Shown here: one piece after another, positions 16,675 through 24,921 of the stretch
Layout of the letters: every line of letters starts with the position of its first letter
Position numbering within the stretch: the first letter of the stretch is position 1
Origin: Leifsonia shinshuensis
GTDB lineage: Bacteria; Actinomycetota; Actinomycetes; Actinomycetales; Microbacteriaceae
Direction: 5' to 3'
Assembly: GCF_022606355.1 (NCBI RefSeq)
Contig: NZ_JAHHZQ010000003.1
Span: forward strand, 248,001-312,000
DNA: 64,000 bases
Made by a program: the position numbers and the translations under genes
Notes under the pieces: generated by a model
Databases searched by the model: none
What the model saw: the letters and a program-made list of their open reading frames with translations, nothing else
Told to the model about the DNA's origin: nothing

Positions 16675-17313
16675 TCAGGCGCCGGCCGACGAGGTCGCGG
16701 GCCGGATCCCCACGGCCGGCAGCAACACCCCGTCGATGAGCGACAGCAGGTAGGTGCGGTCGACCGGCTGCTGCAGGATGAGCACCCGGTAGGCGGTCAT
16801 CGACGGCACGAGCATCGCGAGAGTCTCCACATCGGTGTCGGCCGGGATCTCGCCGCGCTCGATCGCCCGGCGCATGAAGAGCCGGTTGAGGGAGGCGCGC
16901 GGCTCGACGATCGCCGCCGTCACCGCATCGACCAGGTCGGGGTCGCGGGCGAGCATGGAGGTCAGGCCGGCCATGATCTGCAGCTTGCGCTCGCCGTCCT
17001 CGATCGCGTGCGGCCTGATCATCGCGACCAGGTCGCCGCGCAGCGTGCCGGTGTCGGGCAGGTGCTCGAGGTCGATGTCGTTCTTCTTCATGCACGCGAT
17101 GGCGTCGACGACGAGTTCGCCCTTGGAGGCCCAGCGCCGGTAGACGGTCGCTTTGCCCGCCTTGGCGCGTGCGGCGACCATGTCCATGGTCATCCGGTCG
17201 TAGCCGGTCTCGGCGAGGACTGCGAGGGCGGCGTCGAGGATGTCGGCGTCACGCGTGTGGTCGCGCTTGCGGCCGAGCTTCGGTGCGGATCCGCTGGTGT
17301 CGAGCTGCGTCAT
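16675..17313 (-). CDS. TetR-family repressor
   Basis: A 212-residue regulator. The helix-turn-helix covers ~20-66 (ILDAALAVLAETGYDRMTM, then AGKATVYRRWASKGELV), and the C-terminal ligand domain is TetR_C-like. It is divergent from a DHA2 efflux gene. The 149-bp gap holds two inverted repeats, one overlapping the efflux -10 region, so it most likely represses the pump and itself until a toxic ligand binds. Confidence 0.92.
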   Translation of the reverse strand: MTQLDTSGSAPKLGRKRDHTRDADILDAALAVLAETGYDRMTMDMVAARAKAGKATVYRRWASKGELVVDAIACMKKNDIDLEHLPDTGTLRGDLVAMIRPHAIEDGERKLQIMAGLTSMLARDPDLVDAVTAAIVEPRASLNRLFMRRAIERGEIPADTDVETLAMLVPSMTAYRVLILQQPVDRTYLLSLIDGVLLPAVGIRPATSSAGA

Positions 17314-17398
17314 TGCGGCTGTCCCCCTTGTTCGTCTGTGTCGGCTTATTCGCCTGTGTCGGTCAGGTCGCCCGGGTCTGGTGATGTCGCTTCGATCA

Positions 17399-17447
17399 TT
17401 CTAAGGTTAATTTTAGAACTCAGTAGATCCGAAACTGCCGAGTTTCG
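17399..17447. promoter_or_regulatory. TetR operator candidates and leaderless efflux promoter
   Basis: CGAAACT-GCCG-AGTTTCG (17430-17447) is a perfect 18-bp palindrome abutting a -10-like TATGCT (17450-17455). TTCTAA-N8-TTAGAA (17399-17418) is a second inverted repeat upstream. A -10 at 17450-17455 puts the transcript start near 17461-17463, at the ATG of the efflux gene, and no Shine-Dalgarno sequence is present. This supports a leaderless mRNA. Confidence 0.6.
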
Positions 17448-17462
17448 TATATGCTGACCCGC

Positions 17463-18998
17463 ATGACCCAGACTTCTCCCGTTTCCTCGGCCGCATCGGC
17501 GACCGCCGGCGGCTCCGTTCCGCACTCGCGGCGCTGGTGGACGCTCGTCACCGTCGCGCTGGCTCAGCTCATGGTCGTGCTCGACTCGACCGTCGTGAAC
17601 ATCGCCCTCCCCTCGGCCCAGCAGGACCTCGGCTTCTCCAACGCCGACCGCCAGTGGATCGTCACCGCCTACTCGCTGGCCTTCGGCAGCCTCCTGCTGC
17701 TCGGCGGCCGCATCTCCGACCTCATCGGCCGCAAACGCGCCTTCATCATCGGCCTCATCGGCTTCGCCGGGGCGTCCGCACTGGGCGGCGCCGCGGGCAC
17801 ATTCGGGATGCTCGTGGGCGCCCGTGCCCTGCAGGGCGCGTTCGGCGCACTGCTCGCCCCGACCGCCCTGGCGGTGCTGACGACGACCTTCACCGTCCCG
17901 AAGGAGCGCGCCCGCGCCTTCGGCATCTTCGGAGCCATCGCCGGCGCGGGCGGCGCGGTCGGGCTGCTGCTCGGCGGCGTGCTGACCGAGCAGTTTGACT
18001 GGCGCTGGAACCTCTACATCAACGTCTTCATCGCCATCGCCGCGATCGCCCTCGCGATGGTCTTCGTCACAGCCGGACACCGCACCGAGCCGCGCCCGAA
18101 GCTCGACATCCCGGGCACCGTGCTCGTCTCCGGCGCGCTGTTCTCGCTGGTCTACGGCTTCTCCAACGCCGAGAGCGACGGCTGGGACTCGCCGATGACC
18201 TGGGGCTTCCTCGCCGCCTCCGGCGTGCTGCTGATCGCCTTCGTGCTCTGGCAGCGCCGGGCCTCCCACCCGCTGCTGCCGCTGCCGATCGTGCTCGACC
18301 GCAACCGCGGAGCCTCCTACAGCTCGATCCTCATCGCCGGCTCCGGCATGTTCGGCATCTTCCTCTTCGTCACGTACTACCTCGAGACGACGCTGAAGTT
18401 CACGCCCATCCAGACCGGCCTCGCCTTCCTGCCGATGATCGTCATGCTCGTGATCGCCGCGCAGTTCTCGACCAACCTCTTCGTGCCCAGGTTCGGCCCC
18501 AAGGTCATGGTGCCGATCGGCATGGTGATCGCCGGCTCCGGGATGCTGCTGCTGACCCGCCTCGGCGTCACCGCGAACTACGGCACGGAGATCCTGCCCG
18601 CCCTCATGGTCATGGGCGTCGGCATGGGCTCGATCATGCCGGCGGCGATCCAGACGGCGACCCTCGGGGTCGACCGCCACTTCGCCGGCGTCGCCTCCGC
18701 CCTCGTGAACACCAGCCAGCAGGTCGGCGGCTCGATCGGTACCGCCCTCCTCAACACGCTCGCGGCGACCGCGCTGACCGACTACGTTGCGGGCCACCTG
18801 CCACCGACTCCGCACGTGCTGCAGGAGGCCGCGGTGCACAGCTACTCGACCGCCTACTGGTTCAGCGCCGGGCTGTTCGCCTTCGGCGCCGTGCTCTCGG
18901 CCCTGCTGTACCGGCGCCGCAAGCCTGCGCTGGCTGCGACAGCGGCCTCCACCGCCGCCGGAGCGCCCGGCGAGCCGGAACCGGTCGCCGCACACTGA
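17463..18998 (+). CDS. DHA2-family multidrug efflux MFS transporter
   Basis: A 511-residue pump with about 14 helices. VVLDSTVVNIALPSAQ lies in helix 1, GGRISDLIGRKR in the 2-3 loop and QFDWRWNLYINV before helix 6, all typical of EmrB/QacA drug exporters. ATG 17463 (MTQTSP) is preferred over an in-frame ATG at 17451 because the latter lies inside the -10 region. Regulation by the divergent TetR is likely. The gene ends three bases before a family A hairpin. Confidence 0.9.
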   Translation: MTQTSPVSSAASATAGGSVPHSRRWWTLVTVALAQLMVVLDSTVVNIALPSAQQDLGFSNADRQWIVTAYSLAFGSLLLLGGRISDLIGRKRAFIIGLIGFAGASALGGAAGTFGMLVGARALQGAFGALLAPTALAVLTTTFTVPKERARAFGIFGAIAGAGGAVGLLLGGVLTEQFDWRWNLYINVFIAIAAIALAMVFVTAGHRTEPRPKLDIPGTVLVSGALFSLVYGFSNAESDGWDSPMTWGFLAASGVLLIAFVLWQRRASHPLLPLPIVLDRNRGASYSSILIAGSGMFGIFLFVTYYLETTLKFTPIQTGLAFLPMIVMLVIAAQFSTNLFVPRFGPKVMVPIGMVIAGSGMLLLTRLGVTANYGTEILPALMVMGVGMGSIMPAAIQTATLGVDRHFAGVASALVNTSQQVGGSIGTALLNTLAATALTDYVAGHLPPTPHVLQEAAVHSYSTAYWFSAGLFAFGAVLSALLYRRRKPALAATAASTAAGAPGEPEPVAAH

Positions 18999-19000
18999 GC

Positions 19001-19055
19001 GAAGGGCACGTAACCGCCCCTAAAACTGGGTTTTGGGGGCGTTTGCGTGCCCTTC
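19001..19055. repeat. Family A hairpin repeat, copy 2
   Basis: GAAGGGCACG...CGCCCCTAAAAC...GTTTTGGGGGCG...CGTGCCCTTC, a 55-bp near-perfect palindrome directly after the efflux stop codon. Its position fits a transcription terminator. Confidence 0.85.
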
Positions 19056-19207
19056 AGCGGTGAGAGGGCGGGCTCAGCCGGCGACGGGAGCGTCGACCCT
19101 GTGATCCTGGCAGATCGCTGGGCGGCACTGGACGTCAGCGGCAGACGGGGATACCGTCCACGGTCGGTCTGCGTGTCTTCTCGCCGCGCCGGCCCGGAAG
19201 GAGTCCC

Positions 19208-20593
19208 GTGGCCCTCAACCTGCCCCTGTCCCCCCACCTCAGCGCCCGCTTCAGCGCGGATGCCACGGGTGAGCTCACGATCGACGGCGCACCCGAGTGG
19301 TTCGCCGAGGAGAGCACGCAACGGCTGCGGGAGGTCGTGCTGCGCCGGGTCGGCGACATCGCCGCCTCGGCCGGGCATCCCGTCCAGCTCATGGTCTCCG
19401 ATGACGAAGGCGACTGGCTGCTCGCCGTGCACCCCGACGGCACGATCGGTGACGAGGAGGAGCTGCCTCCCGAGGTGGGGGTCGCTCCGGCCGCCGCCGC
19501 GTCCTCGCCGTCGGCCGGCGGCTTCGCCGCGCTTCTCAGCCCGGAGGGGTCGCCCGCGGACGGATCGTCGACGGCCGAATCGTCGGCGGCTGAACCGTCG
19601 CAGGCTGCGGCCGGTTCTTCCCCGGTCGGATCGTCGCCGGTCGCGCCCGTCGCGCTGCTGCCGCGCACGGCACCCGAGCGCGAGTCGTTCCTCTATGTGG
19701 AGCGGCCGCGCCCTGACCGCGCGCGACGCGGAGTCCGCGGGGCGTTGGCGCGGGCCGGCATCCCGCTCGAGCCCTCGGCCGGCGAACTGCGCGAACGCGA
19801 GGAGCTCGACGCCGTCAGCCGGCACTGGGCCGGTCCGCGCACGATCGCGATCGTCAACGGCAAAGGCGGCGCCAACAAGACCCCGACCACCGCGCTGCTG
19901 TCCGCGGTCTTCGCGCGCAGCGGCGGATCCGGCGTGCTGGCGTGGGACAACAACGAGACGCGTGGAACGCTCGGCTGGCGCACGGAACAGGACGCCCACG
20001 ACGCCACGGTGCAGTCCCTGCTCCCCGCGACGGCCTCCCTGCTCTCGGCGGAGGCGCGCACGGCCGACATCGGTCACTTCGTGCACCACCAGAACGCTGA
20101 CAAGTACGACGTGCTGCGCTCGAACCCGACGATGCTCGCGACCGAGCAGCGCATCTCCTCGGCCGACTTCGACGTCCTGCACACGGTGGCCACCAAGTTC
20201 TACCGGCTCGTCTTCATCGACAGCGGCAACGACGAGTCGGCCGAGCGGTGGCTGCGGATGATCGACCACACCGACCAGCTCGTCATCGCGACCACGGCCC
20301 TCGGCGAGCACGCGGAGGCCGGCGCCCTGTTGCTGGAGGCGCTGCTGCAGCGCGACGCGAACTCGGCGCGGCTCGCCCGCGACGCGGTGGTCATCGTTTC
20401 GCAGTCCGAGCGCACCGGCCCGGCCTCCGACGTGCGCCGCGTCGCCGCCGGCTTCGAGCCCCTCGCGCGCCGGGCGGTGACCATCCCCTTCGACCCGGAG
20501 ATGCACGGTGGCCGCCTCGCGTTCGACACGCTCGCGCCGCGCACGCGCCGCGCCTGGCTGCGCGCGGCGGCCGCCGTCGCCGACGGCCTCTGA
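19208..20593 (+). CDS. ParA/MinD-like ATPase with a disordered N-terminal half
   Basis: A 461-residue protein; the GTG start is preceded by AAGGAG. Residues 1-90 form a small acidic domain, ~91-155 are Ala/Ser/Pro-rich and probably flexible, and ~205-461 are a SIMIBI-class P-loop domain. The deviant Walker A at 218-226 reads GKGGANKTP: the ParA signature Lys is kept, but the usual Gly of GGVGKT is Asn. LVFIDSGND, in the Walker B/switch position, lies in the second half. The layout resembles EspI-like and orphan MinD-like proteins of actinobacteria. No ParB or secretion genes adjoin it. A three-unit palindromic repeat array lies immediately downstream. Its function is not assignable. Confidence 0.8.
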   Translation: MALNLPLSPHLSARFSADATGELTIDGAPEWFAEESTQRLREVVLRRVGDIAASAGHPVQLMVSDDEGDWLLAVHPDGTIGDEEELPPEVGVAPAAAASSPSAGGFAALLSPEGSPADGSSTAESSAAEPSQAAAGSSPVGSSPVAPVALLPRTAPERESFLYVERPRPDRARRGVRGALARAGIPLEPSAGELREREELDAVSRHWAGPRTIAIVNGKGGANKTPTTALLSAVFARSGGSGVLAWDNNETRGTLGWRTEQDAHDATVQSLLPATASLLSAEARTADIGHFVHHQNADKYDVLRSNPTMLATEQRISSADFDVLHTVATKFYRLVFIDSGNDESAERWLRMIDHTDQLVIATTALGEHAEAGALLLEALLQRDANSARLARDAVVIVSQSERTGPASDVRRVAAGFEPLARRAVTIPFDPEMHGGRLAFDTLAPRTRRAWLRAAAAVADGL

Positions 20594-20620
20594 CCTCCGT
20601 CCGCGCAGAAGCGCGCGACA

Positions 20621-20960
20621 TTCGTCACGAATCCGACGCCGCCGTTTCCGCAAATGTGGCGACCCACCCCTCCTAACGCCACATTTGGCGCAAATCGCGC
20701 AACCGCACATTCGTCACGAATCGCGAGATTCGTGGCACGAATGTCGACATTCGTCACGAATCGCACGACCACATTCGCCGCAAATGTGGCGACTCGGGGC
20801 GTGTAACGCCACATTTGGCGCAGATCGCGCAACCCCACATTCGTCACGAATCGCGAGATTCGTGGCACGAATGTCGACATTCGTCACGAATCGCACGACC
20901 ACATTCGCCGCAAATGTGGCGACTCGGGGCGTATAACGCCACATTTGGCGCAAATCGGGT
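20621..20960. repeat. Family B tandem array: three 130-bp units of phased palindromes plus hairpins
   Basis: This fills the 432-bp gap between the convergent ParA-like and phosphoesterase genes. Units 20701-20830 and 20831-20960 differ at only a few bases; a left unit is cut off by the ParA-like gene. Each full unit has TTCGTCACGAA, TTCGTGGCACGAA and TTCGTCACGAA with centres 20 bp apart (20715/20735/20755 and 20845/20865/20885), followed by CAAATGTGGCG and its complement CGCCACATTTG around a 15-base loop (20781-20817, 20911-20947; also 20651-20687). Confidence 0.9.
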
Positions 20961-21025
20961 GAGGCCGGTGACGCGGGTGTCGCCTCCCGGGGTTCGGGAG
21001 GCGACAGCCGCGTCGCGCGGTCAGG

Positions 21026-22213
21026 TCAGCCCCGGCACTTCCCCGAACCGGTGTCGGAGTAGTTCAGCGCCGACGCCGGCTGCCCGGCGCCCGCGAGCGC
21101 CGGCGTGTACGAGTACGCGTACGAGTGCTCTCCCAGCGTGAGCTTCATCGTGCCATAGCCCTGGTCGTAGCCGGTGATCACGTTGCTGTTCGCGAAGCTG
21201 CCGTCCGCGTTCTTCGCGAGGGTGTCGAGTGCCTCGCCTCCGGTGCCGACGATGAACTCCGGGATGCCGCGCTTCGGGTCGTACTGTCCTGCCGGGTTCA
21301 TCGGCTTCAGGTGCGCATAGGCGTGCTCGTGACCGTTCAGGACGAGGGTCGCGTGGTTGTCGTAGAGCAGCTTCCACCAGGCGTCGGCCACCTGGCCCTC
21401 CTGGCCGCCAGCGCCCGGCGCCGACGCAGCGACCGTCGAGGTGGAGGCGGTGGTGGCGCTGAACGTCGGCTGGTGCCAGTACGCGATCGTGCACTGCTGC
21501 TGGTTGTTCTTCAGGTCGGCGGCCAGCCACTGCGTCTCCTGCGCCAGCAGGCCGCCGTCCGTCGTCGAGCAGTCGTTGCCGAACGCGGCCGAGTTGCACT
21601 CGACGTTGAGGGAGACGATGTGCCAGTTGCCGAGGTCGTACGAGTACCAGCCCTGGTTCGCCGGGGTGTCGTCTCCGGCCTGTCCCGACGCGTTGGGCGT
21701 CCCGGACTGGTCGTGACCGTTGAAGTAGGCGAAGTAGCCGTTGCCGTTCTGGCCGGCCTCGTTGTCGCCCTTCTTCGTGTAGGAGTAGAACTCGTGGTTG
21801 CCGGGCGCCGGCTTCTCGAGGAACTTCAGGCCGCCCCAGGCCTGCTCGAACGAGCCCTCGAAGTCGCTCAGCTTGCCGACCTGGTACTGCTCGTCGCCGA
21901 GGAGCGCCACGGCGTCCGGCTTCATCGCGTCGGCCTGCTTCGCCGTCGCGAACTCGGCGTCGAAGCCGCCGAGGCTCGGGCTGCCGCACTTGAGAGCTGC
22001 GGGGTTCGCGGCGTTGTCGGAATCGTTCGGCTCGCAGGCGATGTCGCCGACGGCGGCCAGCGTGTAGGTCTTGTCGTCGTGGGCCTTGACGGCGTGGCCG
22101 TACGGCCAGCCGTTGTCGATGGCGGGGGCCGCGACCGCGGCAGCCGTCCCGAACAGCGAGACGGCGACGACGCCGGCGGCGACGACGGTGAACGTGCGGG
22201 TTCGAGAGCGCAT
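21026..22213 (-). CDS. Secreted metallophosphoesterase (purple-acid-phosphatase-like)
   Basis: A 395-residue exported protein. A Sec signal peptide (Arg-rich start, hydrophobic core, AVAAPAID cleavage region near residue 28) precedes a calcineurin-like domain. Metal-binding motifs are in order: VGDIAC, LLGDEQYQVG, PGNHEFYS, a His in YWHQP and GHEHAY. Three or more Cys are present, as often seen in secreted enzymes. It probably hydrolyses phosphate esters outside the cell. It is monocistronic, and its 3' end meets the family B array. Confidence 0.9.
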   Translation of the reverse strand: MRSRTRTFTVVAAGVVAVSLFGTAAAVAAPAIDNGWPYGHAVKAHDDKTYTLAAVGDIACEPNDSDNAANPAALKCGSPSLGGFDAEFATAKQADAMKPDAVALLGDEQYQVGKLSDFEGSFEQAWGGLKFLEKPAPGNHEFYSYTKKGDNEAGQNGNGYFAYFNGHDQSGTPNASGQAGDDTPANQGWYSYDLGNWHIVSLNVECNSAAFGNDCSTTDGGLLAQETQWLAADLKNNQQQCTIAYWHQPTFSATTASTSTVAASAPGAGGQEGQVADAWWKLLYDNHATLVLNGHEHAYAHLKPMNPAGQYDPKRGIPEFIVGTGGEALDTLAKNADGSFANSNVITGYDQGYGTMKLTLGEHSYAYSYTPALAGAGQPASALNYSDTGSGKCRG

Positions 22214-22333
22214 CGTGCGATCCTCCTGAATGGTGAGTGTGAGTTTCCCCAGGCAGGAGCGAGCCTCGGTTCCGACGGCGACAGCCGGGTGAACCGGCGG
22301 GGGCGGGCCGGTGAACGCTCCCTGCGGACCCTC

Positions 22334-23359
22334 TCAGACGGCTCGGGTCGCGGTCGACCGACGCTCGATGATGCGACCGTGATCCGGCTCCGGCACCGAG
22401 ATGTCGAGGCCGGGTTCGAGCTGACGCAGCACGGCGGCCGCCGCCTGCCGGCCGAGCGCTTCGGGCTGGAGGTCCACCGCGGTGATCGACGGTTCCGCGT
22501 TGCGGAGGCGGTCGGCATCCGATCCGCAGACGACACGGATCTCGTCTGGCACGCGGACGCCCCGCTCCAGGAGTCGGTCCACGAGACCGCGCGCATGGTC
22601 GCTCGTCTGGCAGTACACGCCGTCGGGGCGTTCGGGCAGGGCGAGCAAGTCGTCCGCGGCCCGGCTCCCCGCTTCGCCGCCGTCGAGCTCGCGAGCGTGG
22701 ACGACGACCTCCGCGGCGCCGGACGCGCGCATCCGCTCCCGGTAGCGCTGTTCGGTCGCCAGGTTCCACTCGATCTGGTCGAACCCGGTGACCAGCGCCG
22801 GACGCGTCGCACCGGCCTCGGCGAGGAGATCGAGCACGCGGTCGGTGATCGCCGGTGTCGCGATGTCGACGGTCTGGGGATCGTCCGGATCGTTCACGTC
22901 CACCCCGACCAGCGTGTACGGGGTGCGGCTCGAGCGCAGCAGCGCGACCAGGGGGTCGTCGGCGACCGGGTCGGTGACCACGATTCCGTCGCACGCGTAG
23001 GCGGTCACCGGCGCTCCCGGTTCGGTCGGGTCGGCCACGAGCATGAGCGCGTAGCCGTGCTGAAGGCAGGTGAGGGCGGCTGCGCCGGCGAATCTCGGGA
23101 AGTAGTCGACGTCGCTCACGTGCTCCGGGTGCTCTCCCGCCGGCCGCAGCACCAGGCCGACCACCCCGAGCCTGCTCCGCCGCAGCCCGCTCGCCACGAC
23201 GTCCGGGTGGTAGCCGAGCTCGGAGGCCGCCGCACGCACGCGCGCCTGGGTCGCGGCGTTGACCACGCCGTTGCCGGAGAACGTGTGCGACACCGTCGTC
23301 ACCGAGACGCCCGCGCGTCGGGCCACGTCGCGGATGGTCGATCGCTGCCGGGCCATCAC
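22334..23359 (-). CDS. LacI-family transcriptional regulator
   Basis: A 341-residue repressor. The N-terminal helix-turn-helix and hinge (TIRDVARRAGVSVTTVSHTFSG, then VASGLRRSRLGVVGLV) are followed by a periplasmic-binding-protein-like effector domain with DGIVVTDP and the C-terminal SITAVDLQPEALGRQAA. It is divergent from an NCS1 permease and amidohydrolase; a LacI-type box in the 119-bp gap supports control of both genes. The effector may be a nucleobase-like compound rather than a sugar. Confidence 0.92.
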   Translation of the reverse strand: MMARQRSTIRDVARRAGVSVTTVSHTFSGNGVVNAATQARVRAAASELGYHPDVVASGLRRSRLGVVGLVLRPAGEHPEHVSDVDYFPRFAGAAALTCLQHGYALMLVADPTEPGAPVTAYACDGIVVTDPVADDPLVALLRSSRTPYTLVGVDVNDPDDPQTVDIATPAITDRVLDLLAEAGATRPALVTGFDQIEWNLATEQRYRERMRASGAAEVVVHARELDGGEAGSRAADDLLALPERPDGVYCQTSDHARGLVDRLLERGVRVPDEIRVVCGSDADRLRNAEPSITAVDLQPEALGRQAAAAVLRQLEPGLDISVPEPDHGRIIERRSTATRAV

Positions 23360-23386
23360 CGCATCCTAATCGTCGGATCCCGCTTG

Positions 23387-23402
23387 CCCAAATCGTTTTG
23401 GG
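23387..23402. promoter_or_regulatory. LacI-type operator
   Basis: CCCAAATCGTTTTGGG is a 16-bp near-palindrome with central CG and the AANCGNTT core typical of LacI-family sites. It lies between the lacI and permease genes and is the only strong inverted repeat in the gap. Confidence 0.65.
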
Positions 23403-23478
23403 TACGTAGCGTGCCCTCCGACGCGAACGACGACGTTCCGCGCACCCGAGCGCTTCTGCAGAATGACCTGGAGGACCC

Positions 23479-24921
23479 GTGTCAGACCAACCACCCATCG
23501 AGACACTGGCGGAGGAGTCAGCGCTGACGACCGACGCCGACAGCCCCACGCGCATCGAGACGCATGGCATCGACTTCATCCCGGAGACCGAGCGCCACGG
23601 CCGCGCCCGCGACCTGTTCGCCGTCTGGGCGGCGCCGAACGTCAACTTCCTCGCAGTGGTGGTCGGAGCGACCCTCATGGTCATGGGCCTCAGCCTCTGG
23701 GAGGCCCTCGTCGTCATCGTGATCGGGAACGTGTTCTCGATCGTCACCGGAATCGTCGCCGGCTCCGGTCCCGCGGCCGGCACTCCCAGCGAGGTCATCA
23801 CCCGCGCGATGTACGGCATCACCGGCAACCGCTTCAACGTCGCGATCGCGGGCTGGCTGATCAGCGTCTGCTACCTCGCCATCAACTGGGCTGCCGCGAC
23901 GACCGTCGCCGTCGGTCTGCTCGGGCGCATCGGCGTCCCCTCGACCGGCTGGACCATCGCGATCAGTGCCGTGGTCATCGCGGCGGCCACCATGGTCATC
24001 AGCGTGTACGGTCACGGCCTGATCATGCGGCTCTATCAGCCGCTCGCCATCGTGCTCGCGCTGATCTTCGCGGGCATGGCCGTCTTCGTGGTCAGCGGAG
24101 CGCACTGGAGCTTCGCCCCCGCGAAGCCGCTCTCCGGCATCGAACTCGTAGCCATGATGGCCGCGGGCGTCGCGCTCGTCGCCTCCGCACCGCTCTCGTA
24201 CACGAACAGCGCCGACTTCTCGCGCTACCTGCCGCGCGGCACGCGGGTGCGCGACGTGGCGCTGTGGACGACGCTCGGGCTCGTCATCCCCGGCATCCTG
24301 GCCACGTTCGTCGGCAGCCTCGCGGCGAGCGCCGTCGACATGACGTCGCCCGAAGCCGGCCTCGAGAAGTTCCTGCCGGCCTGGTTCGCCCCGGTCTTCC
24401 TGATCTCGGTCATCGTCGGCACCATCGCCAACAACGCCATGACCGCGTACAGCTCGGGGCTTGCGCTGCAGGCCGTCGGCATCAAGCTCCCCCGCTCGCG
24501 CACGGTGCTGCTCGACGGGACGGTCGGCGTAGCCATGACGCTGTTCGCCCTCCTGGTCTGGAACTTCCTCGACAGCGTCTCCAGCGCGCTGCAGCTGGGG
24601 GTCACGATCCTCGCGCCGATCATGGGCGTCTACCTCGCCGACATGTTGTGGCGCCGCAACCGCTACGACGGCCCCGCGCTGACGGACGAGTCCCGCGGCA
24701 GTCGCTTCTGGTTCTCCGGCGGCTTCCATGTCGCGGGCGTCGCGGCGGTGCTCGTCGGCATCGCCGCCTCGCTGATGTGCAGCGCGACCCTCGTCTTCGT
24801 CGGCCCCATCGCCGCCGCCCTGAGCGGCATCGACCTCTCGGTGCCGGTCGGCCTGATCATCCCGTTCGTCCTCTATCTCGTGATCGTGCGGTCGTCGCGA
24901 CGGTCGAAGGAGTCGCTGTGA
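23479..24921 (+). CDS. NCS1-family cytosine/purine-type permease
   Basis: A 480-residue transporter of about 12 helices. A 45-residue cytoplasmic tail ends in IDFIPETERHGRARDLFAVW, the NCS1 entry motif. Helix 1 is WAAPNVNFLAVVVG, and TPSEVITRAMYG and NSADFSRYLPRG further mark the nucleobase:cation symporter group. GTG 23479 is preceded by GGAGG. Its stop overlaps the amidohydrolase start by GTGA. The pair probably imports and then hydrolyses a nucleobase-, hydantoin- or amide-like compound. Confidence 0.9.
   Translation: MSDQPPIETLAEESALTTDADSPTRIETHGIDFIPETERHGRARDLFAVWAAPNVNFLAVVVGATLMVMGLSLWEALVVIVIGNVFSIVTGIVAGSGPAAGTPSEVITRAMYGITGNRFNVAIAGWLISVCYLAINWAAATTVAVGLLGRIGVPSTGWTIAISAVVIAAATMVISVYGHGLIMRLYQPLAIVLALIFAGMAVFVVSGAHWSFAPAKPLSGIELVAMMAAGVALVASAPLSYTNSADFSRYLPRGTRVRDVALWTTLGLVIPGILATFVGSLAASAVDMTSPEAGLEKFLPAWFAPVFLISVIVGTIANNAMTAYSSGLALQAVGIKLPRSRTVLLDGTVGVAMTLFALLVWNFLDSVSSALQLGVTILAPIMGVYLADMLWRRNRYDGPALTDESRGSRFWFSGGFHVAGVAAVLVGIAASLMCSATLVFVGPIAAALSGIDLSVPVGLIIPFVLYLVIVRSSRRSKESL

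Noticed and set aside
20621-20960. CRISPR array
   Set aside because: The repeat unit is 130 bp with internal palindromes, and the regions between are also repeated; there are no unique spacers and no cas genes.
21021-23837. A 938-codon open frame on the - strand spanning the phosphoesterase and LacI genes
   Set aside because: It overlaps two well-supported genes in another frame and extends through the NCS1 permease start. Arg-rich composition marks it as a shadow frame of high-GC DNA.
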